NCBI GenBank assembly: GCA_937876125.1 | Contig: CALEHF010000390.1 | Span: 1 to 49,854 of the forward strand | Reading direction: 5' to 3' | Source: an uncultured bacterium | GTDB lineage: Bacteria; Planctomycetota; UBA8108; UBA1146 | Length of the DNA stretch: 49,854 nucleotides | Shown here: positions 25,648 to 32,950 of the stretch, one piece after another | Position numbering within the stretch: the first letter of the stretch is position 1 | Layout of the letters: the number at the start of each line of letters is the position of its first letter | The notes under the pieces: model-generated | Told to the model about the DNA's origin: nothing | Seen by the model: only the letters and a program-made list of their open reading frames with translations | The model's database searches: none | Position numbers and translations under genes: made by a program

Positions 25648-25682
25648 GTGCCCCTGCGGAGCGTGGGAAGGAGAGAGGCCCC

Positions 25683-26225
25683 TTAGTTGGCTGCGCGCTT
25701 GGCCCCCTGCGCCTTTCGGCGCCGCCGCTTTCGCACTACCGGTGTCGCCCAAATGAAGACTCCGCTTCCCGACAAGAACAAGAGACCCATCGCCACGATC
25801 GGCATGCCGTAGTCGTGCCACACCGATGCGAACCAGCTCCCGTCGTGGATCTCTTCGAAAAGGTCGGAGGGACGCCAGGTGTGACTGAGCACCTCGCCGG
25901 TGATCGCGTCGACCTGCACCTCTTTGTGATCGTGCTTCGAGAGAACCTTGTGGACGCGTTTGCCCGGGCGCAGATCGACCCGAGAAATGTCGTCGATGGT
26001 CGCGAACGCAGGGTCGCCGGTGGCGCGCGCCGCCTCGAGAACTTTGGCGATCGACAAGAACTCATCCACCGACCCCTCCTGGCCGACTTGCGTCGGTGGC
26101 TGGATCGAGGAGAAATTCTTCTTCACGAGAAGGAGAAACCCGGTAACCGAGGTCACCATCACGACGGCTGCGATGGTGAGCCCGATCCACTTGTGGAGGT
26201 CCCACGTCAACTTGAAGAGTGTCAT
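25683..26225 (-). CDS. PepSY-associated membrane protein
   Basis: 180 residues from ATG 26225. An N-terminal helix LHKWIGLTIAAVVMVTSVTGFLLLVKK and a C-terminal helix GMPIVAMGLLFLSGSGVFIWATP frame an outside domain of about 100 residues with the PepSY pattern (VDLRPGKRVHKVLSKHDHKEVQVDAITGEVLSHTWRPSDLFEEIHDGSW). The order helix-PepSY-helix is that of PepSY_TM-like proteins, often linked to metal or siderophore transport or redox; no partner is present. No Shine-Dalgarno precedes the chosen ATG and the frame is open further upstream, so the start is uncertain. Confidence 0.8.
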   Translation of the reverse strand: MTLFKLTWDLHKWIGLTIAAVVMVTSVTGFLLLVKKNFSSIQPPTQVGQEGSVDEFLSIAKVLEAARATGDPAFATIDDISRVDLRPGKRVHKVLSKHDHKEVQVDAITGEVLSHTWRPSDLFEEIHDGSWFASVWHDYGMPIVAMGLLFLSGSGVFIWATPVVRKRRRRKAQGAKRAAN

Positions 26226-26349
26226 GCAGGTGAGTGTCGCAAGGAGGAGTGCGCGGAGCAACGGAGACCGAAGGGACAAACCGCCAAGGGGCAGCCCCCA
26301 CCAAGGAATGGCGCCAAGGGAGAGGCAGGGGGCGCAGCGCTCGCCCTGA

Positions 26350-26814
26350 TCACCAACGGCCGGTGCGTTCTGCCCCCCACGCCCCGTACATGCGCCGGAT
26401 GCGAGGGAACGGCCGCGGCCAGGGGAACCAGCGACGGGGCAGTCGCACATCGATGAGATCGATCCGAGCTCCAACATCGGCTCGCCGACTCGTTCTGAGA
26501 TAGCGCCCGTGGAGGAATTGCGCGGCACGGGCAATCCGGGCCACCTGCCGGGAGGAGACCTCGAGCGGCCTCTGGTCACGCCGGGTCTTCACCTCAACGA
26601 TCACGAGCGCCCACGGACGCCGCTCGACCGCAACGAGATCGATCTCCCCGTAGGGAGTCCGCACGTTTCGGCCGATGACCCGAGCTCCGCTGAGAGTCAG
26701 GTACAGAGCGGCGATCCACTCCCCGCGGCGACCGAGGGCGCGGCGCCCGTCGCGGCGAGGGGGTTTGGGGGGACGGCTGCGGCCTGAGGGAGGACGCGGG
26801 ATCGAACGGTGCAT
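26350..26814 (-). CDS. yraN: YraN family (UPF0102) nuclease-like protein
   Basis: 154 residues. The family core is present: GRRGEWIAALYLTLSGARVIGRNVRTPYGEIDLVAVERR and LVIVEVKTRRD, giving the E-x(n)-D-x(n)-E-V-K restriction-endonuclease-like residues. The family's cellular role is unsettled, perhaps Holliday-junction or DNA repair. It is conserved downstream of rplS in many bacteria, as here. Residues 1-25 are Arg/Pro-rich and may not be translated from this ATG, which lacks a good Shine-Dalgarno. The rplS terminator precedes it. Confidence 0.88.
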   Translation of the reverse strand: MHRSIPRPPSGRSRPPKPPRRDGRRALGRRGEWIAALYLTLSGARVIGRNVRTPYGEIDLVAVERRPWALVIVEVKTRRDQRPLEVSSRQVARIARAAQFLHGRYLRTSRRADVGARIDLIDVRLPRRWFPWPRPFPRIRRMYGAWGAERTGRW

Positions 26815-26863
26815 CGCGTCCGGATCCGTCGGGACGTCCTCAGAGGGACACCGTGGATGCGAA

Positions 26864-26907
26864 AACCCTCCGATCGGTGTCCCTGTCGGGCACCCGGTCG
26901 GAGGGTT
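26864..26907 (-). terminator. rplS terminator
   Basis: AACCCTCCGATCGG (26864-26877) pairs with CCGGTCGGAGGGTT (26894-26907) over 14 bp with one G-T pair. On the minus strand it runs into TTTTCGC, 91 bp past the rplS stop. Confidence 0.85.
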
Positions 26908-26997
26908 CAGAGGTGCTGCCGAGGCAGCTCGTTTGGTTCGAGGTCGATCGGGAGGCCTCTCCTCCGACCGACCGCGTCGAAATCGGAACAGCGACTC

Positions 26998-27462
26998 TTA
27001 GCTTTCGGTTCCGGCCACTGCCGCGCCAGCCTCGGCCGGCACGTCCGCAACTTCGACAACCGGCTCCGGCTCGGGAGCCGGCGCGACTGCCATCGGCTTC
27101 TTCTTCCGATGACGCTCGCCACCGATGAGTTCTTTGACTTTGGTCGCCTTGCCGATGCGATCGCGGAGGTAGTAGAGCTTCGCGCGACGGACACGGCCCC
27201 GGCGCTTCACTTCGACCGCTTCGATCCACGGGCTGTGCAGCGGGAAGACCCGCTCGACACCTTCCGACGCTACGATGCGGCGAACGGTGAAACAGCTGCG
27301 GTTGGCAGCGTTCTTCCGAGCGATCACGGTACCGCTGAAGATCTGGATCCGTGTCTTGTCTCCCTCGATGATGCGCACGTGCACATCGACCGTGTCCCCG
27401 ACGTCGAATTCAGGAAGGGACGTCTTGAGCTGGCGGCGTTCGAATTCTTCCAGCAGGTTCAT
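26998..27462 (-). CDS. rplS: Ribosomal protein L19
   Basis: 154 residues from ATG 27462 (GGAG 8 nt upstream). The L19 body covers about 1-115: PEFDVGDTVDVHVRIIEGDKTRIQIFSGTVIARKN, VRRIVASEGVERVFPLHSPWIEAVEVKRRGRVRRAKLYYLRDRIGKATKVKE. It lies at the 30S-50S interface. A 35-40-residue Pro/Glu/Ala/Val-rich tail (APAPEPEPVVEVADVPAEAG) extends beyond the usual 115-120 residues. It sits in the normal trmD-rplS order. Confidence 0.97.
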   Translation of the reverse strand: MNLLEEFERRQLKTSLPEFDVGDTVDVHVRIIEGDKTRIQIFSGTVIARKNAANRSCFTVRRIVASEGVERVFPLHSPWIEAVEVKRRGRVRRAKLYYLRDRIGKATKVKELIGGERHRKKKPMAVAPAPEPEPVVEVADVPAEAGAAVAGTES

Positions 27463-27570
27463 CTCAGATCTCCGCTCTTCGACCGCTCGCACGTCCCTTA
27501 AAGAGGATCTATGCGACGGGCGCACCTGCTCTCTCGAGCTGGTTCCTTCTGTTGGTTCCGGACCCGTCGA

Positions 27571-28320
27571 TCAAGTGCGGCGTCGTCGAGTCGCTTCTCG
27601 CGCGCGCTCGCGTCGCCACAATTCGATCCGTCCGTGATCCCCGGACTTGAGGATCTCGGGGACATCACGTCCCCGATAGTTGGTGGGCCGGGTCCACGAC
27701 GCGTGGTCGAGGCCCCCTTCGCCCGCACTCTCTCCCGCCCACTCCCCGAAGGAGTCGAGGCGAGCTGATTCGCTGTCTCCGAGAACCCCCGGCAAGAGCC
27801 GGGAAACGCCCTCGACGATCGTCATGGCAGGCACTTCGCCTCCGGAGAGAACATAGTCCCCCACCGAGAGGTGGCGCCAAGGATACGCTTCGAGAATTCT
27901 CTCGTCGTACCCTTCGTACCGCCCGCAGAGGAACACCAACCGGTCGAGACCGGCGAACTCCTCGAAGTGCGCCTGCTCGAGACGCTCCCCACGCGGACAA
28001 AGCAGCACCAACTGGGTCGATGCTTGCGCCGTGCTCTCAGGGGCCACGGTTTTTCCGACGGCGCCCCGGCCCTCTTCGCCCAGCCGTTCGCCGATACCCA
28101 GCACATCGAGCGCTCGGCAGACCGGCTCAGGCTTGAGCAACATCCCCGGGCCACCGCCGTAGGGACGATCATCGACCGCGTGGTGCCGGTCGCTCGTGAA
28201 CGCGCGCAGGTTGGAAACTCGAACTTCGAGCTGACCCATTTCCCGAGCGCGCCGCACCATCCCGTGGGAAAGAAACGGACGAAAGAAGTGCGGGAAGATC
28301 GTCAGAATGTCGACCCGCAT
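27571..28320 (-). CDS. trmD: tRNA (guanine-N1-)-methyltransferase
   Basis: 249 residues from ATG 28320 (an adjacent GTG 28323 is the alternative). It methylates G37 of tRNAs with G36, using S-adenosylmethionine in a trefoil-knot fold. Motifs: MRVDILTIFPHFF, VDDRPYGGGPGMLLKPEP, FLCGRYEGYDERILE, SVGDYVLSGGEVPAMTIVEGVSRLLPGVLGDSES, and the C-terminal DHASWTRPTNYRGRDVPEILKSGDHGRIELWRRE. Only 12 bp separate it from the rpsP stop, so the two are co-transcribed. The usual rimM gene between them is missing. Confidence 0.97.
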   Translation of the reverse strand: MRVDILTIFPHFFRPFLSHGMVRRAREMGQLEVRVSNLRAFTSDRHHAVDDRPYGGGPGMLLKPEPVCRALDVLGIGERLGEEGRGAVGKTVAPESTAQASTQLVLLCPRGERLEQAHFEEFAGLDRLVFLCGRYEGYDERILEAYPWRHLSVGDYVLSGGEVPAMTIVEGVSRLLPGVLGDSESARLDSFGEWAGESAGEGGLDHASWTRPTNYRGRDVPEILKSGDHGRIELWRRERAREATRRRRT

Positions 28321-28332
28321 CACTACCGTCTT

Positions 28333-28647
28333 CTACTTGCCCGCAGCGGCGCGTTTCTTCGCGCGTTGAATCGCGCGTCGGCTGCGCTTCACCTGCCCGT
28401 ACTTCACGTCGACTTTGCGCAAGAACGACGTGACCGTCTGGGAAGGACGCGCGCCTTGATCGAGCCAATGCTGGACCCGATCGACCTTGAGCTTCACGCG
28501 GGTCGCGGCGTCCTCGACGAACGGGTCGTAGGTGCCCACGATCTCGAGGGACTTGCCCTGACGCGCGTTACGCTTCTCGATAGCCTCGACGCGGTAGAAC
28601 GGACGATGCCGACGTCCGCAGCGCTTGAGGCGAATCATGACCGCCAT
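28333..28647 (-). CDS. rpsP: Ribosomal protein S16
   Basis: 104 residues. The S16 signature is clear: MAVMIRLKRCGRRHRPFYRVEAIEKRNARQGKSLEIVGTYDP, then a Lys/Arg-rich C-terminus. It binds 16S rRNA early in 30S assembly. First gene of rpsP-trmD-rplS(-yraN), transcribed from the sigma70-type promoter at 28958-28931 with a leader of about 275 nt containing 18-bp tandem repeats. In most bacteria ffh lies directly upstream; here a subtilase gene on the other strand intervenes. Confidence 0.97.
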   Translation of the reverse strand: MAVMIRLKRCGRRHRPFYRVEAIEKRNARQGKSLEIVGTYDPFVEDAATRVKLKVDRVQHWLDQGARPSQTVTSFLRKVDVKYGQVKRSRRAIQRAKKRAAAGK

Positions 28648-28775
28648 CGATACTCCGTGCTTCCCGGCTCCACATTGAAGCCTGCGTTTCAGTCCGGAAT
28701 TGGGACAATCCCAATCCGAGGGCTGTTTTGGGGATGGATGGGAGAAACGCCAGACTCGGCTTCCCCCAGGGTCCT

Positions 28776-28839
28776 TTGCTCGAACCCACTCCCTTGCTCG
28801 AACCCACTCCCTTGCTCAAACCCACTCCCTTGCTCAAAC
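28776..28839. repeat. 18-bp tandem repeat in the rpsP leader
   Basis: Unit TTGCTCGAACCCACTCCC occurs about 3.6 times (third and fourth units have A for G at position 7). It lies between the rpsP promoter and start codon and would be transcribed as a GGGAGTGGGTTCGAGCAA series. Confidence 0.9.
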
Positions 28840-28930
28840 GGGGCGCGAGACTCCTCAAGCCGCAGAATCGGCGTCAAGAGCAGTCTGGAACGGGATCCCG
28901 CCGAGCATCCAACTCATGTTAAGACCGGCG

Positions 28931-28958
28931 ATTATAGGAGAGGGCCCCGGTCCTGCAA
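28931..28958 (-). promoter_or_regulatory. Sigma70-type promoter of the rpsP operon
   Basis: On the minus strand TTGCAG (28958-28953), 16-nt spacer, TATAAT (28936-28931). Predicted transcript start near 28924, leader about 275 nt. Confidence 0.75.
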
Positions 28959-29030
28959 CGGCAATTCGCTGCGAAACGGCTGTTCTTGGCAGTTGGTTGA
29001 TAGATATCGAGCCAAAAAGAGCCTTGTGCT

Positions 29031-29209
29031 GGGAGGCTGTCGGGAAACTGCTTTCGAACCGACGGTTCGAGATTTCGGTGGCCTGTGCCCTCGGCAGGGC
29101 GCAGGCACACTGCTTTGTAGATCGAGTTCTGCCGAAGGTGCAGGACTGAGGACACATAGGGCCGGAAGCTCAAATCGTCGGTCGGAATGAGTTTTCCGAC
29201 AGGCCTCCG
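29031..29209. mobile_element. 179-bp MITE-like palindromic element
   Basis: The two ends (29031-29064, and 29209-29176 on the other strand) are imperfect inverted copies of about 34 nt sharing GGAGGC, TGTCGG, AAACT and ACCGACG. The interior holds no open frame of note but has a perfect-looking hairpin (29081-29106, GCCTG...CAGGC with an inner GCCCT/AGGGC). A third end-like copy is at 31124-31154 and a shorter one at 24208-24190. Terminal inverted repeats plus small size suggest a non-autonomous mobile element; target-site duplications were not clear. Confidence 0.55.
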
Positions 29210-29352
29210 AGGGTCGAACACGGAGTTCCGGCAATAGTGGACCCTTTCCTCCGCAAGCGCCACACGGCGGCTCGATCGCCGGGTACACTCCATTGTCTTC
29301 GTGCTGCTGGATCCATCGGCCGTACGGAGGTGTGTTGGAAAGCCCCATCATC

Positions 29353-31038
29353 ATGTCACAGCTCTCACGTCTTGAGGCTGCCGCGTGCGCCTTCGCGTTC
29401 ATCTCTTCCCTGACCGTCGCCCCCGCGTTCTCAGGCGACGTTGTCGTTCCCGCCGAGATCGTTGACGCCATGGCGACGAGCCCCGATGGCCGTGCCTATG
29501 TCGTCGTGGTCCTCGCTCCCCCATCACAGGAGACCGTGCGGGCCCCCTCCGACCTGGGCGCTCTCTCCCGATTGCGGAGCGCCGTCGACCAGACCACCGC
29601 GCCGGTTCTCGATCGGATTCTCGGCGCCGACTTTTCACTCGGCTACCGCTACGCCCACGTCGCTGCGTTCACCGGCTGGGCCAACGCCGCGGCCCTCGAC
29701 GCCCTGACCGGTGACCCCATGGTTGTCGCCGTGGGCCCCGACCTGCGCTGCCAGGGCAGCCTCGCCTCGTCGGTCCCCTACTTGGGAGCAGACACGGTGC
29801 AATCGATGGGGATCACGGGGGCCGGCATCACGGTCGCGGTTCTCGACTCGGGAATCGACACGAACCACCCCGCACTCTCCGGCAACATCGCACCGGGCGC
29901 GTGGCACTTTCTCGATCTCGGTCAGAACACCGGGCCAGGCGCCGAGGACCAGCACGGACACGGCACGAACGTCGCCGGGGTGATCGCCTCCAATGGCGCG
30001 GGCTCGCTCGCGCCCGGGGTCGCGCCGGGCGCTCAGATCCTTCCGATTCGCGTCCTCGATGGGAACAACTCGGGTTGGATCGCCGACATCGCGGCAGGGG
30101 TCGATTACGTCGTTTCCGTGAGTGGCAACTACACGCACCTCGCGGCGATCAACATCAGCATCGGAACCAACGTGCTCTACTCGCAATGCCCCTGCGACAC
30201 GGCCAGCGCGACGAACATGCTGGTCGAGGGGGCGTGCGTGGCCGCGCGGCTCGCGGGGATGGCGATCTTCGCGAGCAGCGGTAACGAGGGCAGCTGCAAC
30301 TCGATGACGAGCCCCGCGTGCCTCTCTGCGGTTTCCGCGGTCGCCGCACTTTACGACTCGAATTTGGGGTCCGAGCCGAACTCGGGAACCTACTTCGATT
30401 CACTCGGAGGGACGTTTCCCGCGTGCTCCGACTCGAATGCAGTGGGCGGGCGTGTCACCTGCTTCTCGAACCAGAGCGGCTGCAACGACCTCGCGGCGCC
30501 GGGGCGGCTGATCACTTCGGTCGGCATAGGTGGCGGGACAAGCACCTTCACGGGAACCTCGCAAGCCTCCCCCCATTGCGCGGGGACAGCGGCACTCCTC
30601 TGCGACCGCGCGCTCTCCTTGGGGCTTCCCGCGCCGGGGCCCGACACCATCGTTTCGCTCCTCCGCTCGACCGGCCAAACGGTCATTGACGGTTGCACTG
30701 GGAACCCCAATCCGATCGGAATCGACGCGCTCGCTGCGGTCAATGCGATCGTGCCGCTGCCCAACTTCGTGCGCGGCGACTGCAACGACAGCGGATCTCG
30801 AAACCTCGCAGATGTCGTGTTCTTGCTCAACATGCTGTTCGGTTCTCCCACCCAAGTCGCCCACTGCCCCCAGGCGTGCGACGCGAGCGACGACGGCGAT
30901 CTCGACATTGCCGATGCAGTGGCGGAGCTCGTCTCGCTGTTCGGGAATCCCACGATCCCTCTCGCCGCTCCGAGTGCGTGCGGTCCCGATCTCACGAACG
31001 ATCCGCTCACGTGCGGAAGCTTCAACAGCTGCCCCTGA
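29353..31038 (+). CDS. Secreted subtilisin-like protease (S8) with dockerin-type repeats
   Basis: 561 residues from ATG 29353. A signal peptide (SRLEAAACAFAFISSLTVAPAFSG) and an I9-like propeptide region (about 30-130) precede the S8 domain. The catalytic triad is Asp165 (VAVLDSGIDTNHP), His203 (DQHGHGTNVAG) and Ser403 (GTSQASPHCAG), with oxyanion Asn311 (SSGNEG). At least eight Cys suggest disulfides. The C-terminus carries a dockerin-type pair (RGDCNDSGSRNLADVVF; DASDDGDLDIADAV) and a CGPDLTNDPLTCGSF tail, as in other secreted proteins here. TTG 29335, 4 nt behind GGAGG, is a serious alternative start. It is on the opposite strand to the surrounding rpsP/ffh cluster, flanked by inverted repeat copies. 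Confidence 0.93.
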   Translation: MSQLSRLEAAACAFAFISSLTVAPAFSGDVVVPAEIVDAMATSPDGRAYVVVVLAPPSQETVRAPSDLGALSRLRSAVDQTTAPVLDRILGADFSLGYRYAHVAAFTGWANAAALDALTGDPMVVAVGPDLRCQGSLASSVPYLGADTVQSMGITGAGITVAVLDSGIDTNHPALSGNIAPGAWHFLDLGQNTGPGAEDQHGHGTNVAGVIASNGAGSLAPGVAPGAQILPIRVLDGNNSGWIADIAAGVDYVVSVSGNYTHLAAINISIGTNVLYSQCPCDTASATNMLVEGACVAARLAGMAIFASSGNEGSCNSMTSPACLSAVSAVAALYDSNLGSEPNSGTYFDSLGGTFPACSDSNAVGGRVTCFSNQSGCNDLAAPGRLITSVGIGGGTSTFTGTSQASPHCAGTAALLCDRALSLGLPAPGPDTIVSLLRSTGQTVIDGCTGNPNPIGIDALAAVNAIVPLPNFVRGDCNDSGSRNLADVVFLLNMLFGSPTQVAHCPQACDASDDGDLDIADAVAELVSLFGNPTIPLAAPSACGPDLTNDPLTCGSFNSCP

Positions 31039-31089
31039 GGCCGACTCCTCGACTCCTCTAGGAGCTTGAAGTGAGCGTACAAAGCACTG

Positions 31090-31122
31090 GGGGCGCGTCG
31101 ATCCATGGGATCGACGCGCCCC
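31090..31122. terminator. Perfect 15-bp hairpin between subtilase and ffh
   Basis: Arms 31090-31104 and 31108-31122 pair perfectly around a 3-nt loop. It lies 52 bp after the subtilase stop and 33 bp after the ffh stop, with no long T-tract on either strand; probably a shared terminator or RNA-end stabiliser. Confidence 0.65.
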
Positions 31123-31123
31123 G

Positions 31124-31154
31124 AGGAGGCTGTCGGAAAACTCATTCCGAGCGG
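31124..31154 (+). repeat. Solo copy of the AGGCTGTCGGAAAACTC repeat abutting ffh
   Basis: TGTCGGAAAACTCATTCCGA (31131-31150) is a perfect inverted match of 29182-29201, so the subtilase gene lies between oppositely oriented copies about 1.9 kb apart. The repeat ends exactly at the ffh stop codon (31157-31155). Confidence 0.8.
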
Positions 31155-32753
31155 CTACTTCTTCCGCGAGTTCTTCTTCCTCTGACGCTCCGACTTTCGC
31201 TTCTTGCGAATGTCATCCTTCGGCGGGCGATGCTTGCCGGGCTTCTTCGACTCTTGCTGTTGTCCGGCGAGAGCGCCGAAGAGCCCCCCTGCCTGCTGCG
31301 GGTTCACGGGACGGTTCTGCCCGGGAAGCGCGGGGCCGCCTTCGGGTCCGGGGGGAGCCATGAGGGCGGGGCCGCCCCCCATCCCCTGCATGATTTCGTG
31401 AGCAGACTCGCCCTGCATTTGCTTCTTCATCGCGCGCATCCCTTTGAGCTTGCCCAGGGGACCACTGCCGAACTGGTTCATCTGCTGCATCACCATCTGC
31501 ATCTGCTTGAACTGCTTCAAGAGATCGGTGACTTCTTCGATCTTGCGACCGGAGCCGACTGCGATGCGCTTGCGGCGGCTGGTGTTCAGGATCTCGGGAC
31601 GACGGCGCTCTTGCTTCGTCATCGATTGGATCATGCACTCGATCGACATCAACTCATCGCCTTGGAGATCGAGCTCGTCCGTCCGTCCGCCCATGCCGGG
31701 CAGGTGACCGAGCAGATCTTTGATCCCACCGAGCTTCTTCAGGTGGCCGAGCTGCTTGAGGAAGTCGTCGAGATCGAATCGAGCCTCGAGGAGCTTCTGC
31801 TGCATCTCCTCCTGCTCGCCCACATCCATGACGTCCTGTGCCTTTTGGACCAGGCTCGTGACATCGCCCATGCCGAGGATCCGCCCCGCCATCCGACGCG
31901 GGTGGAAAGTTTCGAGCTTATCGAGCTTCTCACCGACCCCGATGAACTTGATCGGCTTGCCGGTGATCGACTTCACCGAGAGCGCGGCACCACCACGGGC
32001 ATCGCCGTCGAGCTTGGTCAAGATGACGCCAGTCAGTTCGAGCGCGTCATTGAAGTCGCGCGCCGAGGTCACGGCGTCCTGACCGGTCATCGCATCGCAA
32101 ACGAGGAAGATCTCGTCCGGCGCGGTCTTCTTGGCGATGAGTTTCAGCTCCGCCATCAACTCGTTGTCGATGTGCAAGCGGCCGGCGGTATCGAGGATGA
32201 CGGTGTCGCACCCCTTCCCCATCGCCTCCTTCACAGCCCTCGCGCACACCTCCGGAGGGGTGAGGCCAGCTTCGTGGAAGACGGGAATGTCGAGGTCGCG
32301 GCCGAGCACTTTCAGCTGCTCGATCGCCGCGGGGCGTTGGAGGTCGGCCGCAACGAGAATCGGCCGTCGATCCTTCTTGTCGCGCAGGTGCTTCGCCAGT
32401 TTGCCGCAGGTCGTGGTCTTACCGGAGCCCTGAAGGCCCGCCATCAGAATGATGGTGGGGCCCTTCTTCCGCCAAGTGATCTCGGGATCTTCCGGACCCA
32501 TCAGATCGGTCAGGGAATCTTCGACGATCTTGGTGAAGTGCTGACCGGCGTCGACTCCTTCGACGACTTCTGCGCCGAGCGCTTCTTCGCGCACGCGCTT
32601 GACGAAGTCTTTCACGATGGGAAGCGCGACGTCCGCTTCGAGGAGCGCGCGACGGATTTCGGTGACCGTCTCTTTGACGTTCGATTCGGTGATTTTCTTC
32701 CCGCGAAGCCCTCCGACGATATCGGAGAAGCGGCGAGTCAGATTATCGAGCAT
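31155..32753 (-). CDS. ffh: Signal recognition particle protein Ffh
   Basis: 532 residues from ATG 32753 (GAGGAG 8 nt upstream). NG GTPase: P-loop GLQGSGKTT (106-114), AADLQRPAA, DTAGRLHID, TKLDGDARGGAALS and GVGEKLDKLETFHPRRMAGRILGMGD. The Met-rich M domain (about 325-435) carries the RNA-binding SRRKRIAVGSG motif. It binds 4.5S RNA and signal peptides and delivers ribosomes to FtsY. A further 100 residues of Gly/Pro/Gln then Lys/Arg-rich tail exceed the usual length of about 450. The conserved neighbour rpsP lies beyond the inserted subtilase. The leader contains a small CGGGGA/TCCCCG hairpin (32771-32786). Confidence 0.97.
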   Translation of the reverse strand: MLDNLTRRFSDIVGGLRGKKITESNVKETVTEIRRALLEADVALPIVKDFVKRVREEALGAEVVEGVDAGQHFTKIVEDSLTDLMGPEDPEITWRKKGPTIILMAGLQGSGKTTTCGKLAKHLRDKKDRRPILVAADLQRPAAIEQLKVLGRDLDIPVFHEAGLTPPEVCARAVKEAMGKGCDTVILDTAGRLHIDNELMAELKLIAKKTAPDEIFLVCDAMTGQDAVTSARDFNDALELTGVILTKLDGDARGGAALSVKSITGKPIKFIGVGEKLDKLETFHPRRMAGRILGMGDVTSLVQKAQDVMDVGEQEEMQQKLLEARFDLDDFLKQLGHLKKLGGIKDLLGHLPGMGGRTDELDLQGDELMSIECMIQSMTKQERRRPEILNTSRRKRIAVGSGRKIEEVTDLLKQFKQMQMVMQQMNQFGSGPLGKLKGMRAMKKQMQGESAHEIMQGMGGGPALMAPPGPEGGPALPGQNRPVNPQQAGGLFGALAGQQQESKKPGKHRPPKDDIRKKRKSERQRKKNSRKK

Positions 32754-32950
32754 TCTCGGTCTCCTCGAGGCGGGGATCGGTCCCCGCGGGGTGCGGCTAG
32801 TATCCTTGGATGCGTCCCGCTCGATGCGCGCTTCGTCGATCGAGAGCGGACGGGGCACTGTGACGCATCATGCGCCATCACCCGCCAGAGGTCCACCAAT
32901 CGGCAGAAACCTGCAAGAGCGCGTCGTAATGAGACCCCGCGGGCCCCCAA

